DNA from: Halomonas sp. BDJS001
Lineage (GTDB): Bacteria; Pseudomonadota; Gammaproteobacteria; Pseudomonadales; Halomonadaceae
Length of the DNA stretch: 64,000 nt
Direction: 5' to 3'
NCBI RefSeq assembly: GCF_026104355.1
Contig: NZ_CP110535.1
Coordinates: forward strand, 3,224,001 to 3,288,000
The notes under the pieces were generated by a model. It did not search any database, was not told the origin of the DNA, and worked only from the letters and a program-made list of their open reading frames with translations. A program made the position numbers and the translations under genes. Positions 55,940 through 64,000 of the stretch are shown here, one piece after another. How positions within the stretch are numbered: the stretch's first letter is position 1; every line of letters begins with the position of its first letter.

Positions 55940-56521
55940 TTAGCGAGGTACACGCCCCATTAAGTAGAACTCCTCATTGGGCGGCGTGCCCGCCAGGGTG
56001 ACCAACCGATTCGACAGGCCAAAAAACGCCGCGATGGCGCCTATATCCCAGCAGTCCTCTTGGCTAAAGCCTACTTCCAGCAGGCGGGAGAGCCATTCAT
56101 CAGTCATTTCACCCACATCGATAGCGCAGTGCATAGCAAAATCGAGCATAACACGGTGGCGCTCGCTAATCGGCGCTACACGATGATTGATCGCCACTTG
56201 ATCAGCGAGCAGCGGGTCTTTACTGTAAATACGCACCAGGGCACCGTGAGCGACCACACAATATAAGCAGCGGTTGCGTGCACTAGTGGCGACCACAATC
56301 ATCTCTTTCTCGGCTTTGGTGAGCGTTTCCGATTCGCGCTCCATTAACGCATCATGATAGGCAAAAAAAGCCCGAAACTCAGCGGGGCGATGGGCCAGCA
56401 TCAGAAACACATTGGGCACGAAACCCGCTTTCTCCTGAACCGCTAAAATGGTACTGCGAATATCTTCCGGCAGGTCATCCAGTGTTTCAGGAACGTTAAA
56501 ACGACTTAATGATGCAGACAT
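55940..56521 (-). CDS. AhpD-like peroxidase-related protein (carboxymuconolactone decarboxylase fold)
   Basis: 193 aa from ATG 56521 (AGAGGTG site; GTG 56527 is also possible). The redox motif NRCLYCVVAHGAL (CxxC plus His three residues on) is that of AhpD/uncharacterised peroxidase-related enzymes. Two further conserved Cys-free helices form the trimeric fold. It would reduce peroxides or partner thiols; substrate unknown. Confidence 0.85.
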   Translation of the reverse strand: MSASLSRFNVPETLDDLPEDIRSTILAVQEKAGFVPNVFLMLAHRPAEFRAFFAYHDALMERESETLTKAEKEMIVVATSARNRCLYCVVAHGALVRIYSKDPLLADQVAINHRVAPISERHRVMLDFAMHCAIDVGEMTDEWLSRLLEVGFSQEDCWDIGAIAAFFGLSNRLVTLAGTPPNEEFYLMGRVPR

Positions 56522-56698
56522 GTTCACCTCTTTATTGTTAAATTTAAATATCTGGTAAAAACGGTTTAGCCGATGGGTAACAAAAAGCTAAATTAAGAGG
56601 CTTTTAATCAGCCAACCTGCTCGCCATACTGATGTATCGATCTGTGATAAAAACCGCGCGCTACTCTTAATAAACAGTTCGTTCAAAGGGACACTGTC

Positions 56699-57397
56699 AT
56701 GAACCAAAACGAAGCCGAAGCCAAGGAACATACCCCTGGTCGTCTAAATGAGCTGTTTACTGACCCCTATCGAGCATTTGAAAATGATACCGATGAGCGC
56801 CAGTTGCACATTCGTATTATGCTGCATATGTTACTTGCACGCCCAATGAAACGGGATCAGATGACCCTTCGTGTTATCCATGGCTGGGAAAACGGCGGCT
56901 TTGAGCCTGAAGACTTACAGCATGTCGACTACGCGCTCGGTGGTGTGCCTGACTTTAAGCGCGCGGTACAGGATTTTGAACAAGCCTCCAAGCACAACAC
57001 GCCGTTACCTGCCGACAAAAACGCCATCCTTGCCGCCCCACTCGCCGATGCAATTGCAGACGCCAAAGCTGAAGGGCAAGACCTTACCAATGACATTCGC
57101 GATACCCCAGCCCGCTGGCCCGCGTTTGAGGGCGGTTTAGCCCTGTATACGCTGTTTAAAATGTACCATCGGCTGATTTATGGCGAAGATGACACCTACC
57201 GCTGCACTCAGTGCATGACCCCGTTGGGTATGCGCGAAATACACGAATTTCACCTTGAAGAGGGTGAATTCGCCCTACTGGTTCCGCCCGCTGAACACTT
57301 CATGGAGGGAGAGTCAATGTTAGTGCTGCATGAAAGCCAGCTCGGCCCTATCGAGCAACTACTCGAGGAAAGCCTACCTTTATTCGATAATTTTTAG
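56699..57397 (+). CDS. Hypothetical protein with CxxC motif
   Basis: 232 aa from ATG 56699 (AAAGGGA site). No signal peptide or membrane helix. It has helical N-terminal sequence, a central Ala-rich region and YRCTQCMTPLGMREIHEFHLEEGEF, which could bind a metal by Cys-x2-Cys and His. I recognise no family. It stands alone, ending in a strong terminator. Confidence 0.65.
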   Translation: MNQNEAEAKEHTPGRLNELFTDPYRAFENDTDERQLHIRIMLHMLLARPMKRDQMTLRVIHGWENGGFEPEDLQHVDYALGGVPDFKRAVQDFEQASKHNTPLPADKNAILAAPLADAIADAKAEGQDLTNDIRDTPARWPAFEGGLALYTLFKMYHRLIYGEDDTYRCTQCMTPLGMREIHEFHLEEGEFALLVPPAEHFMEGESMLVLHESQLGPIEQLLEESLPLFDNF

Positions 57398-57423
57398 CAA
57401 GGAAGGCCAGCACCTCCCCCATC

Positions 57424-57455
57424 AACTGGCCCTGCTTTACGCAGGGCCAGTTTTG
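57424..57455. terminator. Bidirectional terminator between the hypothetical gene and mmsA
   Basis: AACTGGCCCTGC (57424-57435) and GCAGGGCCAGTT (57441-57452) form a perfect 12-bp stem with loop TTTAC, followed by Ts; the two genes converge here. Confidence 0.9.
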
Positions 57456-57477
57456 TTAATACAGGAAGCAAGGCTCT

Positions 57478-58977
57478 TTAACCCAGCGAAATCGTGCTAT
57501 TGATACCGCTGGAAACATTTTCTGGTTCGAACCAACGTGCCGTAACGGTTTTGGTTTGTGTCCAGAACGCTATAGCCTGCTTACCGTTAGGCCCTAAATC
57601 ACCCAGTTTTGAAGCTCTTGAACCGGTGAAACTAAAGTAAGCGACCGGTACGGGGATTGGTACGTTAATACCAATTTGACCAACGTCGATATCGGTTTCA
57701 AAACGGCGCGCCACCCAACCTGAGTTAGTAAAGATGGAGGTACCGTTGCCGTTGGGGTTGGCATTGATAAAGGCGATCGCCTCATCCAGCGTTTCAACGC
57801 TGACCACACACAGCACGGGGCCAAAAATCTCTTCGCGATAAATGGTCATATCGGCGGTAACGTCAGCAAACAGGGTTGGCCCCACAAAGTTACCATTGGG
57901 GTAACCCTCTACCTGCACCTTACGCCCATCGACCATCAGCTTGGCGCCCTCTTTTTCCCCCGCATCGATTAAACGCAGGACACGATCCCGGGCGGCCGGT
58001 GACACCAACGGGCCCAGATCTGCATCAAGCTGAGTGCCCGGGCCTACTTTCATTGCTCGCGCCGCATCGACTATATCGCTTAGCCACTCGCGCGCCTCGC
58101 CAACCAGCACCACTACCGAGTTCGCCATGCAGCGTTGGCCCGCAGCACCAAAGGCTGAGCCCAGCAAGTTATTGATCGCTTGGCTGCGGTTTGCATCAGG
58201 CATTACCACACAGTGATTCTTGGCGCCCATCATCGCCTGCATGCGTTTACCTGCTGCTGCCGCACGGTTGTAGAGTAGCGACCCCACATGGGTGGAGCCG
58301 ATGAATGACAGCGCTTTGATATCCTGATGATCGGCTATTTGGTTGGCCACCTCCGGGCCACCGTGCACTACGTTGAGCACGCCTGCTGGCACACCGGCTT
58401 CGTGGGCAAGCTCCACTAGGCGCATAGTGGAACTGGGATCTTGCTCCGACGGCTTAAGAACAAAGGTATTCCCGGTGGCAATTGCCAACGGGAACATAAA
58501 GCAGGGCAGCATAATGGGGAAGTTAAAGGCGGTAATCCCAGCCCCGACCCCAAGCGGTTGGTGCATGGTGTAAACGTCCACCTCGTTGGCAGCGTTTTCG
58601 GCTAATTCACCCAGTTGCAGGGAGGTAATCGAGCAGGCGTGCTCCACCACTTCCAAACCACGACCGACTTCGCCTTCCGCATCAGGCAGGGTTTTACCGT
58701 GCTCTTCAGTAATCAAGGCCGCCAGTTCCGAGGTGTTGTCGCGAATCAGTGCCTGTAGTTTAAGCATAATGCGCATACGTTTACCCAGCGGCACTTTGCG
58801 CCACTCTTTAAACGCCTCTTTCGAACTGCTGATGGCACGCTCCACTTCGTCAGCGGTACAGAACGGCACCCGAGCCACGACCTCTTGCGTGGCGGGGTTG
58901 ACCACGTCGCGCCACTCCTGGCTTTGTGACTGCACGGGCTGACCATCGATATACATGGTAATTTCGCGGACGGACAT
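57478..58977 (-). CDS. mmsA: Methylmalonate-semialdehyde dehydrogenase (CoA-acylating)
   Basis: 499 aa. Oxidises methylmalonate semialdehyde to propionyl-CoA in valine (and malonate semialdehyde to acetyl-CoA in beta-alanine/inositol) degradation. ALDH features: [38 protein letters not shown], and the catalytic Cys in [17 protein letters not shown]. This Cys context (QRCMA) is typical of the MmsA/IolA branch. No other valine pathway gene is adjacent. Confidence 0.92.
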   Translation of the reverse strand: MSVREITMYIDGQPVQSQSQEWRDVVNPATQEVVARVPFCTADEVERAISSSKEAFKEWRKVPLGKRMRIMLKLQALIRDNTSELAALITEEHGKTLPDAEGEVGRGLEVVEHACSITSLQLGELAENAANEVDVYTMHQPLGVGAGITAFNFPIMLPCFMFPLAIATGNTFVLKPSEQDPSSTMRLVELAHEAGVPAGVLNVVHGGPEVANQIADHQDIKALSFIGSTHVGSLLYNRAAAAGKRMQAMMGAKNHCVVMPDANRSQAINNLLGSAFGAAGQRCMANSVVVLVGEAREWLSDIVDAARAMKVGPGTQLDADLGPLVSPAARDRVLRLIDAGEKEGAKLMVDGRKVQVEGYPNGNFVGPTLFADVTADMTIYREEIFGPVLCVVSVETLDEAIAFINANPNGNGTSIFTNSGWVARRFETDIDVGQIGINVPIPVPVAYFSFTGSRASKLGDLGPNGKQAIAFWTQTKTVTARWFEPENVSSGINSTISLG

Positions 58978-59086
58978 AGCGCTGCTCCTATTTATGATTG
59001 TGTATTTACGACTATGGTTGCTATGGTCTTGACGGTGATAAAAAAGCGGTCTTTAAAAAGTGTTTTGCGTTAAGGCAAGAACACAG

Positions 59087-59116
59087 GGTATAGCAGTAAG
59101 TTGACGTTAACGTCAA
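59087..59116 (-). promoter_or_regulatory. mmsA promoter with 16-bp palindromic operator (LiuR-like)
   Basis: TTGACGTTAACGTCAA at 59101-59116 is a perfect palindrome. On the minus strand TTGACG (59111-59116) as -35 and TATACC (59087-59092) as -10 are 18 bases apart, so the palindrome covers the -35 and spacer. MerR-family regulators bind in that position, and LiuR of branched-chain amino acid catabolism recognises a similar TTxACGTTAACGTxAA palindrome (from memory). mmsA starts about 105 bases downstream. The divergent peptidase gene might also respond. Confidence 0.6.
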
Positions 59117-59238
59117 TCAAGTGTCGCATGAGTAAACTAAATCTTCAGCAGGAGGTCAATTAGCCTTTCCATTGTGGTGCCACGCTGGCTATGCTTCGGC
59201 TTATCAGAGTGCACGTGTTTAAACACAGGGGATTATCT

Positions 59239-60309
59239 ATGCAGGACTTTCACTGCCGCTGTGGCAATCCGCTGTTCTACGAAAACACCCACTGCCTTGC
59301 CTGTCAGTCAGAGGTGGGCTGGTGCCCTGTTTGTCGCAATATTACCGCCATTGAGCCCCTGGATAACGGCGGCTACCGTTGTACCCATCCAGGTTGCGAT
59401 ACACCGCTAATGAAGTGCCACAACTACGCTGTTGAGAATGTCTGCAACCGAATGGTGGTGTTGGAGCGCGGGCATGCGGATACACTCTGCGACTGCTGCC
59501 GTTATAACGAAGTCATACCCGACCTCAATGTAGCAGGCCACCGCGAACGCTGGGCAGCACTTGAAGCAGCAAAACGACGGCTATTTCATACTCTGGATTT
59601 GCTTAAACTCCCCCACGGCACCCAAGAGGATGATATAGCAGTGCCGTTAAGCTTTTCGTTTATGGCTGATGCCTTGCCCGATCAGGGCTTATGGCGTTCT
59701 ACCGCCAAGCAGGAGAAGGTGTATACCGGCCATGCCTCGGGGCATATCACCATCAACGTTAAAGAGGCCGACGACGTTGAACGCGAGCGCTTACGGGTTG
59801 ATATGAACGAATCCCACCGCACGCTGATAGGTCATTTCCGCCACGAAATCGGTCACTACTATTGGGATGTGCTGGTTAAGGATCGCGATGAAGAGGCCTG
59901 CCGAGCGGTCTTTGGCAACCACCACCGGCCAAGCTACGCAGAAGCGTTAGAGCGTTACTACCAACAGGGAGCCCCTGCCGACTGGCCTAACCGCTTCATC
60001 TCCGCTTACGCCACCATGCACCCCTGGGAGGACTTTGCCGAAACATTTGCCTATTACCTGGATATGGTCGCCGTGCTGGATACCGCACTGCACATGGGTA
60101 TTACCCACGTTGAGTACGACGGCAGCCTGGAGAGTATGCTGATTGCCTTTCACCAGGTAGGGATGGCAGTGAATGAACTCAACCGGGATATGGGCCTGCT
60201 CGATTTGGCCCCTGGGGTGCTTGCCCCGGCGGTGCGCGAGAAGCTGGCCTATCTGCATCAAATCGTACAGGCCGCCAATCCGTTAGAACGTAATTCCGTT
60301 ACCGGCTAG
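59239..60309 (+). CDS. Zinc-ribbon putative zinc metallopeptidase (Peptidase_Mx-type), paralog 2
   Basis: 356 aa from ATG 59239 (AGGGGA site). The N-terminus has the ribbon cysteines (DFHCRCGNPLFYENTHCLACQ and GWCPVCRNI). The active-site motif GHFRHEIGHYYWD supplies HExxH. HPWEDFAETFAYYLDM provides further acidic/His ligands. The same family as the gene at 9114-10079, with a better preserved ribbon. It converges with and overlaps the alpha-E gene stop by four bases, next to ATP-grasp and transglutaminase genes with which this family is often clustered. Confidence 0.8.
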   Translation: MQDFHCRCGNPLFYENTHCLACQSEVGWCPVCRNITAIEPLDNGGYRCTHPGCDTPLMKCHNYAVENVCNRMVVLERGHADTLCDCCRYNEVIPDLNVAGHRERWAALEAAKRRLFHTLDLLKLPHGTQEDDIAVPLSFSFMADALPDQGLWRSTAKQEKVYTGHASGHITINVKEADDVERERLRVDMNESHRTLIGHFRHEIGHYYWDVLVKDRDEEACRAVFGNHHRPSYAEALERYYQQGAPADWPNRFISAYATMHPWEDFAETFAYYLDMVAVLDTALHMGITHVEYDGSLESMLIAFHQVGMAVNELNRDMGLLDLAPGVLAPAVREKLAYLHQIVQAANPLERNSVTG

Positions 60310-61316
60310 TCGTTATCGTTATCCCCCGCGTGGCTTTGACTTTGGCTCTGACTCTGGGTTTGGGTGACACGGGGCACGCTGTCATCATTCACAAAGTAGG
60401 TGGCGCTAAGCGTATCGTGGATGGCGGCAAAGCCGATCTGCAGTTCGTCGATAAACAGGTGCAGCTTGCTGGGTGAGTGGGCCAGCGCTTGAATATCGGC
60501 ATCCACCACGTCGGCACGCACCAGCGAAACGGTGGCCGCCGGGCGATCCTGTCTCGGCAGTAGCGCCAGCTCATGGCCCAGTGTCTCCAGACTACAGGCA
60601 ATCGAGCGCGGCAGGTTCGGGTCTTGCAGCAAAAAGCGCAGCACATCGGGGCCACGTACGCGCAAACGCACCTGCTGACGGTACATTTGGTAGGCGGTGA
60701 GTGACTTAAGCACGCTCATCCACTGCAAGTTCTCAAACGGCAGCAGCTCTTCCGGGTTTTGCGGCAGCAGGCTGGCGGAGCGCACGTCAACAATGCGAGT
60801 GGTCATATCGGCCCGCTCTAACTGACGCCCCAGCTCAATGAAAGTGCGCGCTGAGCCATGGCTTAGCGTGCCTTCAATCAATCCTGTCAGCGCTTGGCAG
60901 CCTCGGATAACGCTTTTGAGAAAACTATCCCGACGGCGTGGACTCACGCCATTTTCGGCATGATCGGCCACACTCAGATAGAGCTGGTTCACCTCTTCCC
61001 AAATCTCCCGGGGAACCACATCCCGGGTCGTTCTCAGGTTCTCCCGGGCACTGGCAAGGGCGGAGATAATCGAAATATCGTTGTCGGTATCGGCGCATAA
61101 AAAGTGCACTACGTTACGCTCTTCGAAATCGGTATGGCGTGCATTAAAGGCTTCCAGACTGCCAGTCATTTCGATAAGCGGCGCCCAACCCAGCGGCAGG
61201 CGCCCCGGCAAATCGAGCATAAGGTGACTGTTGACGCTCAGCAAACGGGCGGTATCTTCAGCGCGCTCAATATAGCGCGCCATCCAGTAGAGGTTCTCTG
61301 CAACGCGTGACAGCAT
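60306..61316 (-). CDS. Alpha-E domain protein
   Basis: 336 aa from ATG 61316, with AAGGAGT inside the end of the preceding ATP-grasp gene (start four bases after its stop). An all-helical alpha-E protein: RVAENLYWMARYIERAEDTARLL, RENLRTTRDVVPREIWEEVN, and SRRDSFLKSVIRGCQALTGLIEGT. The C-terminus is a low-complexity Q/S run ending in DNDND. Alpha-E proteins are always near the circularly permuted ATP-grasp and are thought to handle its product. Confidence 0.9.
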   Translation of the reverse strand: MLSRVAENLYWMARYIERAEDTARLLSVNSHLMLDLPGRLPLGWAPLIEMTGSLEAFNARHTDFEERNVVHFLCADTDNDISIISALASARENLRTTRDVVPREIWEEVNQLYLSVADHAENGVSPRRRDSFLKSVIRGCQALTGLIEGTLSHGSARTFIELGRQLERADMTTRIVDVRSASLLPQNPEELLPFENLQWMSVLKSLTAYQMYRQQVRLRVRGPDVLRFLLQDPNLPRSIACSLETLGHELALLPRQDRPAATVSLVRADVVDADIQALAHSPSKLHLFIDELQIGFAAIHDTLSATYFVNDDSVPRVTQTQSQSQSQSHAGDNDND

Positions 61317-61320
61317 GGCG

Positions 61321-62802
61321 TTAGACTCCTTGCACCGCGGCCGCTGCCGCCTTTTCGTCAGTTTCTACAATCCAGGTATCTTTACTGCCGCCACCTTGAG
61401 AAGAGTTCACCACCAGTGACCCCTCGATCAATGCCACCCGAGTCAGCCCCCCGGTAGTGACATGAATTTCAGGCCCAGAGAGTATGAAGGGGCGTAAATC
61501 CACATGGCGTGGCTGCGGTAAGCCATTCGCCAGCGTAGGCGTCGTCGACAGGGCAAGAGTAGGCTGTGCCATATAGTTGCGTGGGTTCGCCTTAATCAAA
61601 CGGGCAAACTCTTCGCGGGTCTCTTTGGTTGAGCGCGGGCCAATCAGCATGCCATAGCCCCCCGACTCATTGGCCGGCTTCACCACCAATTCATCCAGGT
61701 GATCAAGCACATAGCGTCGGTCGTCCTCGAACATACACAGATAGCTGGGCACGTTGGGCAGCAGCGGCTCCTGGTCGAGATAGTAGCGAATCAGCGCAGG
61801 CACGAATGCATAAACCACCTTATCATCCGCCACGCCAGCACCGGGTGCATTGGCCAGCGCGACTTTTCCCGCCCGCCAAGCCCGCATCAGTCCCGCCACC
61901 CCCAGCATGGATTCCGGGTTAAACGCTTCCGGGTCGAGGAACTCATCGTCTACGCGGCGGTAAATAACATCGACCCGGCGCAGCCCTTCCACGGTGCGCA
62001 TATACACTACATCATTGTCATCGACTAGCAGGTCGCTGCCCTGCACCAGCTCGACACCCATTTGCTGGGCAAGGTAGGCGTGCTCAAAGTAGGCAGAGTT
62101 ATAGATTCCAGGCGTCAGCACCACTACCTGGGGGTCATCCCCCGGCCTTGGCGACATCGCCGCCAGCATGTCATAAAGCTGCGCGACGTAATCATCAACG
62201 GGCAGAATTTTTCCAGAGGCAAACAGCTCCGGCAGTACCCGCTTGGTAACGTTACGGTTTTCCAACATATAGGAGACGCCGGAAGGAATGCGTAAGTTAT
62301 CTTCCAGCACATACAGCGTTCCGTCGCCGTCACGTACAAGGTCTGAGCCACACACATGGGCCCATACGCCGTGGGAAGGATTAATGCCCACGCACTGGGG
62401 GCGAAAATTAACCGACTGCGCCAGCACCTCGGCGGGCAGCACTTTGTCCTTAATGACTTTTTGGTCGTGGTAGAGGTCATCAATAAACAGATTCAGCGCC
62501 TGCACGCGTTGTTTGAGGCCCGCCTCGGTTTTGCGCCACTCACTGGCGGGGATAATTCGCGGCACAATATCAAATGGCCAGGCGCGGTCGATCATTGCGC
62601 CTTCAGAGTAAACCGTGAAGGTAATTCCCATGGTGCGAATCGCGATCTCCGCCGCGGTTTTCCGCTCGGCCAACTCCTCGGCGCTAAACCTTGCCAACAT
62701 GTTGCAGAGTTCACCCGCAGACTCGCGTGGCTGACCGGGTGCGGCCATCAGCTCATCGTAATAGTCACGGCACGCATAGTTTTTCCAATTCACTTGGCTC
62801 AT
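61321..62802 (-). CDS. Circularly permuted ATP-grasp type 2 protein
   Basis: 493 aa, AGGAGA site. Recognised by RIIPASEWRKTEAGLKQRVQALNLF, DLVRDGDGTLYVLEDNLRIPSGVSYMLENR and ELVVKPANESGGYGMLIGP, the permuted ATP-grasp loops with Mg/ATP ligands. The family is proposed to form amide or peptide bonds using ATP. First gene of a two-gene operon with alpha-E; divergent from the transglutaminase-like gene. Confidence 0.92.
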   Translation of the reverse strand: MSQVNWKNYACRDYYDELMAAPGQPRESAGELCNMLARFSAEELAERKTAAEIAIRTMGITFTVYSEGAMIDRAWPFDIVPRIIPASEWRKTEAGLKQRVQALNLFIDDLYHDQKVIKDKVLPAEVLAQSVNFRPQCVGINPSHGVWAHVCGSDLVRDGDGTLYVLEDNLRIPSGVSYMLENRNVTKRVLPELFASGKILPVDDYVAQLYDMLAAMSPRPGDDPQVVVLTPGIYNSAYFEHAYLAQQMGVELVQGSDLLVDDNDVVYMRTVEGLRRVDVIYRRVDDEFLDPEAFNPESMLGVAGLMRAWRAGKVALANAPGAGVADDKVVYAFVPALIRYYLDQEPLLPNVPSYLCMFEDDRRYVLDHLDELVVKPANESGGYGMLIGPRSTKETREEFARLIKANPRNYMAQPTLALSTTPTLANGLPQPRHVDLRPFILSGPEIHVTTGGLTRVALIEGSLVVNSSQGGGSKDTWIVETDEKAAAAAVQGV

Positions 62803-63167
62803 GGGCGCTCTCCTGGCGCTGGGGTGGAAGCGGCAACTTCCTTAATGCTCAGTGTAGGCCTGCCGCGCGCAAAACAATCAAACAATTGACAGCAAAATAC
62901 GTACCATCTTTTGCGATATTTCAACGTTTGCTTACCGAAACGCTACTTGACAGGGAGCCAGGAGTAACATGAGACGCCTTTTCGCTCTGGCATGGTGCAC
63001 ATAAGCAGCTTCAAGTTGGTGCACAAAGCGATTTCCACTTTAGTTAAACGCCTTAGTTGAGATAGCGGCTGCAAAAAAGTAAAAGTGGAACGATACTTGC
63101 GAAACGTTCGGTTATTCCCTAACCCAGCCGATAAACCGGTTGATAACGGTTCCTTAGAGGGTGGCCC
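62803..63167. other. Divergent intergenic region, ATP-grasp / transglutaminase
   Basis: 365 bases. It holds a TTGACA at 62947-62952 with no -10 at standard distance and an AACCGGTT palindrome at 63134-63141 within AACCGGTTGATAACGGTT, close to the transglutaminase start. Otherwise nothing recognisable: no ORF with a ribosome site and no RNA motif. Confidence 0.4.
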
Positions 63168-64000
63168 ATGACCATTCGCGTTGCCTTGTACCATCGTACG
63201 ACCTACCACTTTGACCGTCCGGTGCGTCTTTCGCCCCACGTTATTCGGCTGCGGCCAGCCCCCCACTGCCGCACCCATATCGAGGCGTACTCGCTTAAAC
63301 TCTCCGGCGACGACCACTTTTTAAACTGGCAACAGGATCCGTTTGGCAATTTTAATGCCCGCGTAGTGTTCCCCGAACCGCGCAAAGAGTTAACCATTGC
63401 CGTCGAGCTAATTGCCCCGATGACAGTGATCAACCCGTTCGATTTCTTCTTGGACGACATTGCGCAAAAGATTCCCTTTACGTACCCGGAAGCACTACGC
63501 CAGGAACTAAGCCCCTACCTTGAAATCACCGAGTCAGGGCCACGGCTAATGGAGTGGCTAAAAGCCGTTTCCCGCGAACCGACCACCACCGTCGATTTTC
63601 TGGTCGCGCTTAATCAGCGCCTCCAGGACGACATTGGCTACCTGGTACGCCTGGAACCCGGTGTTCAGAGCTGCGAAGAGACGCTAACACTCGCCAGCGG
63701 CTCCTGCCGAGACAGCGCTTGGCTGCTGGTGCAGATTTTTCGCCATCTGGGCCTCGCCGCACGCTTTGTCTCCGGTTACCTCATTCAGCTTAAACCCGAT
63801 GTCAAAGCGTTGGATGGACCCAGCGGCAGCGAGGTGGACTTCACTGACCTGCACGCCTGGACAGAAGTTTTCCTGCCCGGCGCTGGCTGGGTAGGTCTCG
63901 ACCCCACTTCAGGGCTGTTCGCCGGCGAAGGTCACATCCCCCTTGCTGCCACGCCGACCACAGGCAGCGCCGCGGCTATCACCGGCTTTTCGGATAAGTG
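63168..64000 (+). CDS. Transglutaminase-like protein (partial, runs off right edge)
   Basis: 277 visible codons from ATG 63168 (GAGGGTGG site); the 3' end is outside the window. An N-terminal beta domain (IRVALYHRTTYHFDRPVRLSPHVIRLRPAPHCRTHI, split over residues 3-38) precedes a papain-like fold: catalytic Cys in ASGSCRDSAWLLVQIFRHL, His in DLHAWTEVFLP and Asp in GLDPTSGLFAGEG. The C-terminal part of long members is missing. It belongs to the conserved set with alpha-E and ATP-grasp. Confidence 0.93.
   Translation, partial: MTIRVALYHRTTYHFDRPVRLSPHVIRLRPAPHCRTHIEAYSLKLSGDDHFLNWQQDPFGNFNARVVFPEPRKELTIAVELIAPMTVINPFDFFLDDIAQKIPFTYPEALRQELSPYLEITESGPRLMEWLKAVSREPTTTVDFLVALNQRLQDDIGYLVRLEPGVQSCEETLTLASGSCRDSAWLLVQIFRHLGLAARFVSGYLIQLKPDVKALDGPSGSEVDFTDLHAWTEVFLPGAGWVGLDPTSGLFAGEGHIPLAATPTTGSAAAITGFSDK

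Noticed and set aside
62947..62952. TTGACA as a promoter -35 for the transglutaminase gene
   Set aside because: No -10 hexamer at 15-19 bases on the plus strand.
1..64000. Mobile elements, prophage or integrative island
   Set aside because: No transposase, integrase, terminase, or terminal inverted repeats seen; tRNA genes are not followed by integrases.

Overview
The window looks like a chromosomal segment of a moderately halophilic gammaproteobacterium, most likely Halomonadaceae (Halomonas or a close relative). That placement rests on protein sequence character and on housekeeping gene order (hemA-prfA-prmC; lolB-ispE-tRNA-Gln-prs-rplY-pth-ychF; miaB-phoH-ybeY-corC-lnt), recalled rather than searched. 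I see no phage, integrase, transposase or CRISPR array.

Layout. 1-2.6 kb: a partial NAD(P)-binding protein, a VIT/CCC1-type transporter gene interrupted by TGA, a P-loop kinase and a DapA-family lyase/synthase. 2.9-8.3 kb: a tight four-gene unit on the + strand (secreted PstS-like protein, outer-membrane porin, membrane GGDEF/EAL protein, acyl-homoserine-lactone-synthase-like acyltransferase) behind a 16-bp perfect palindrome; this is the most unusual gene combination here. 8.3-14.3 kb: accessory enzymes and a chemoreceptor. 14.4-15.7 kb: two divergent bactofilin genes. 15.7-20.3 kb (minus): hemA-prfA-prmC-lrp-moeB. 20.6-28 kb (+): TPR lipoprotein, lolB, ispE, tRNA-Gln, prs, rplY, pth, ychF, tRNA-Met. 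28-32.6 kb: aminopeptidase, tail-specific protease, an ArsR regulator and three identical tRNA-Asn genes. 32.8-38.6 kb (+): miaB, a structured intergenic element, phoH, ybeY, corC, lnt. 38.6-48.9 kb: an AraC fragment, regulators and small proteins, a chemoreceptor paired with an orphan binding protein, a reductase, a dehydrogenase, arfB and a DUF1289 protein. 48.9-55.8 kb (minus): proline-racemase-family enzyme, quinone-reductase-like dehydrogenase, NnrU-like protein, CorA, a GAF/PAS/GGDEF cyclase, and a sodium:solute symporter under a TPP riboswitch (hence a predicted thiamine or precursor transporter). 55.9-59 kb: AhpD-like protein, an unknown protein and mmsA with a candidate LiuR-type operator. 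59.2-64 kb: zinc-ribbon metallopeptidase, alpha-E protein, circularly permuted ATP-grasp and transglutaminase-like protein, a conserved but poorly understood peptide-modification neighbourhood.

Gene integrity needs attention. Five genes (GGDEF/EAL, membrane-anchored bactofilin, proline racemase family, NnrU, CorA) are each one base short of an open frame, and each missing base falls at a homopolymer run. A sixth, the VIT-type gene, has an in-frame TGA where a Gly codon (GGA) is expected. Together these suggest homopolymer under-calling in the assembly at least as strongly as biological decay. One of them, the bactofilin, breaks exactly at an A-AAA-AAC heptamer, so programmed frameshifting is a live alternative there.
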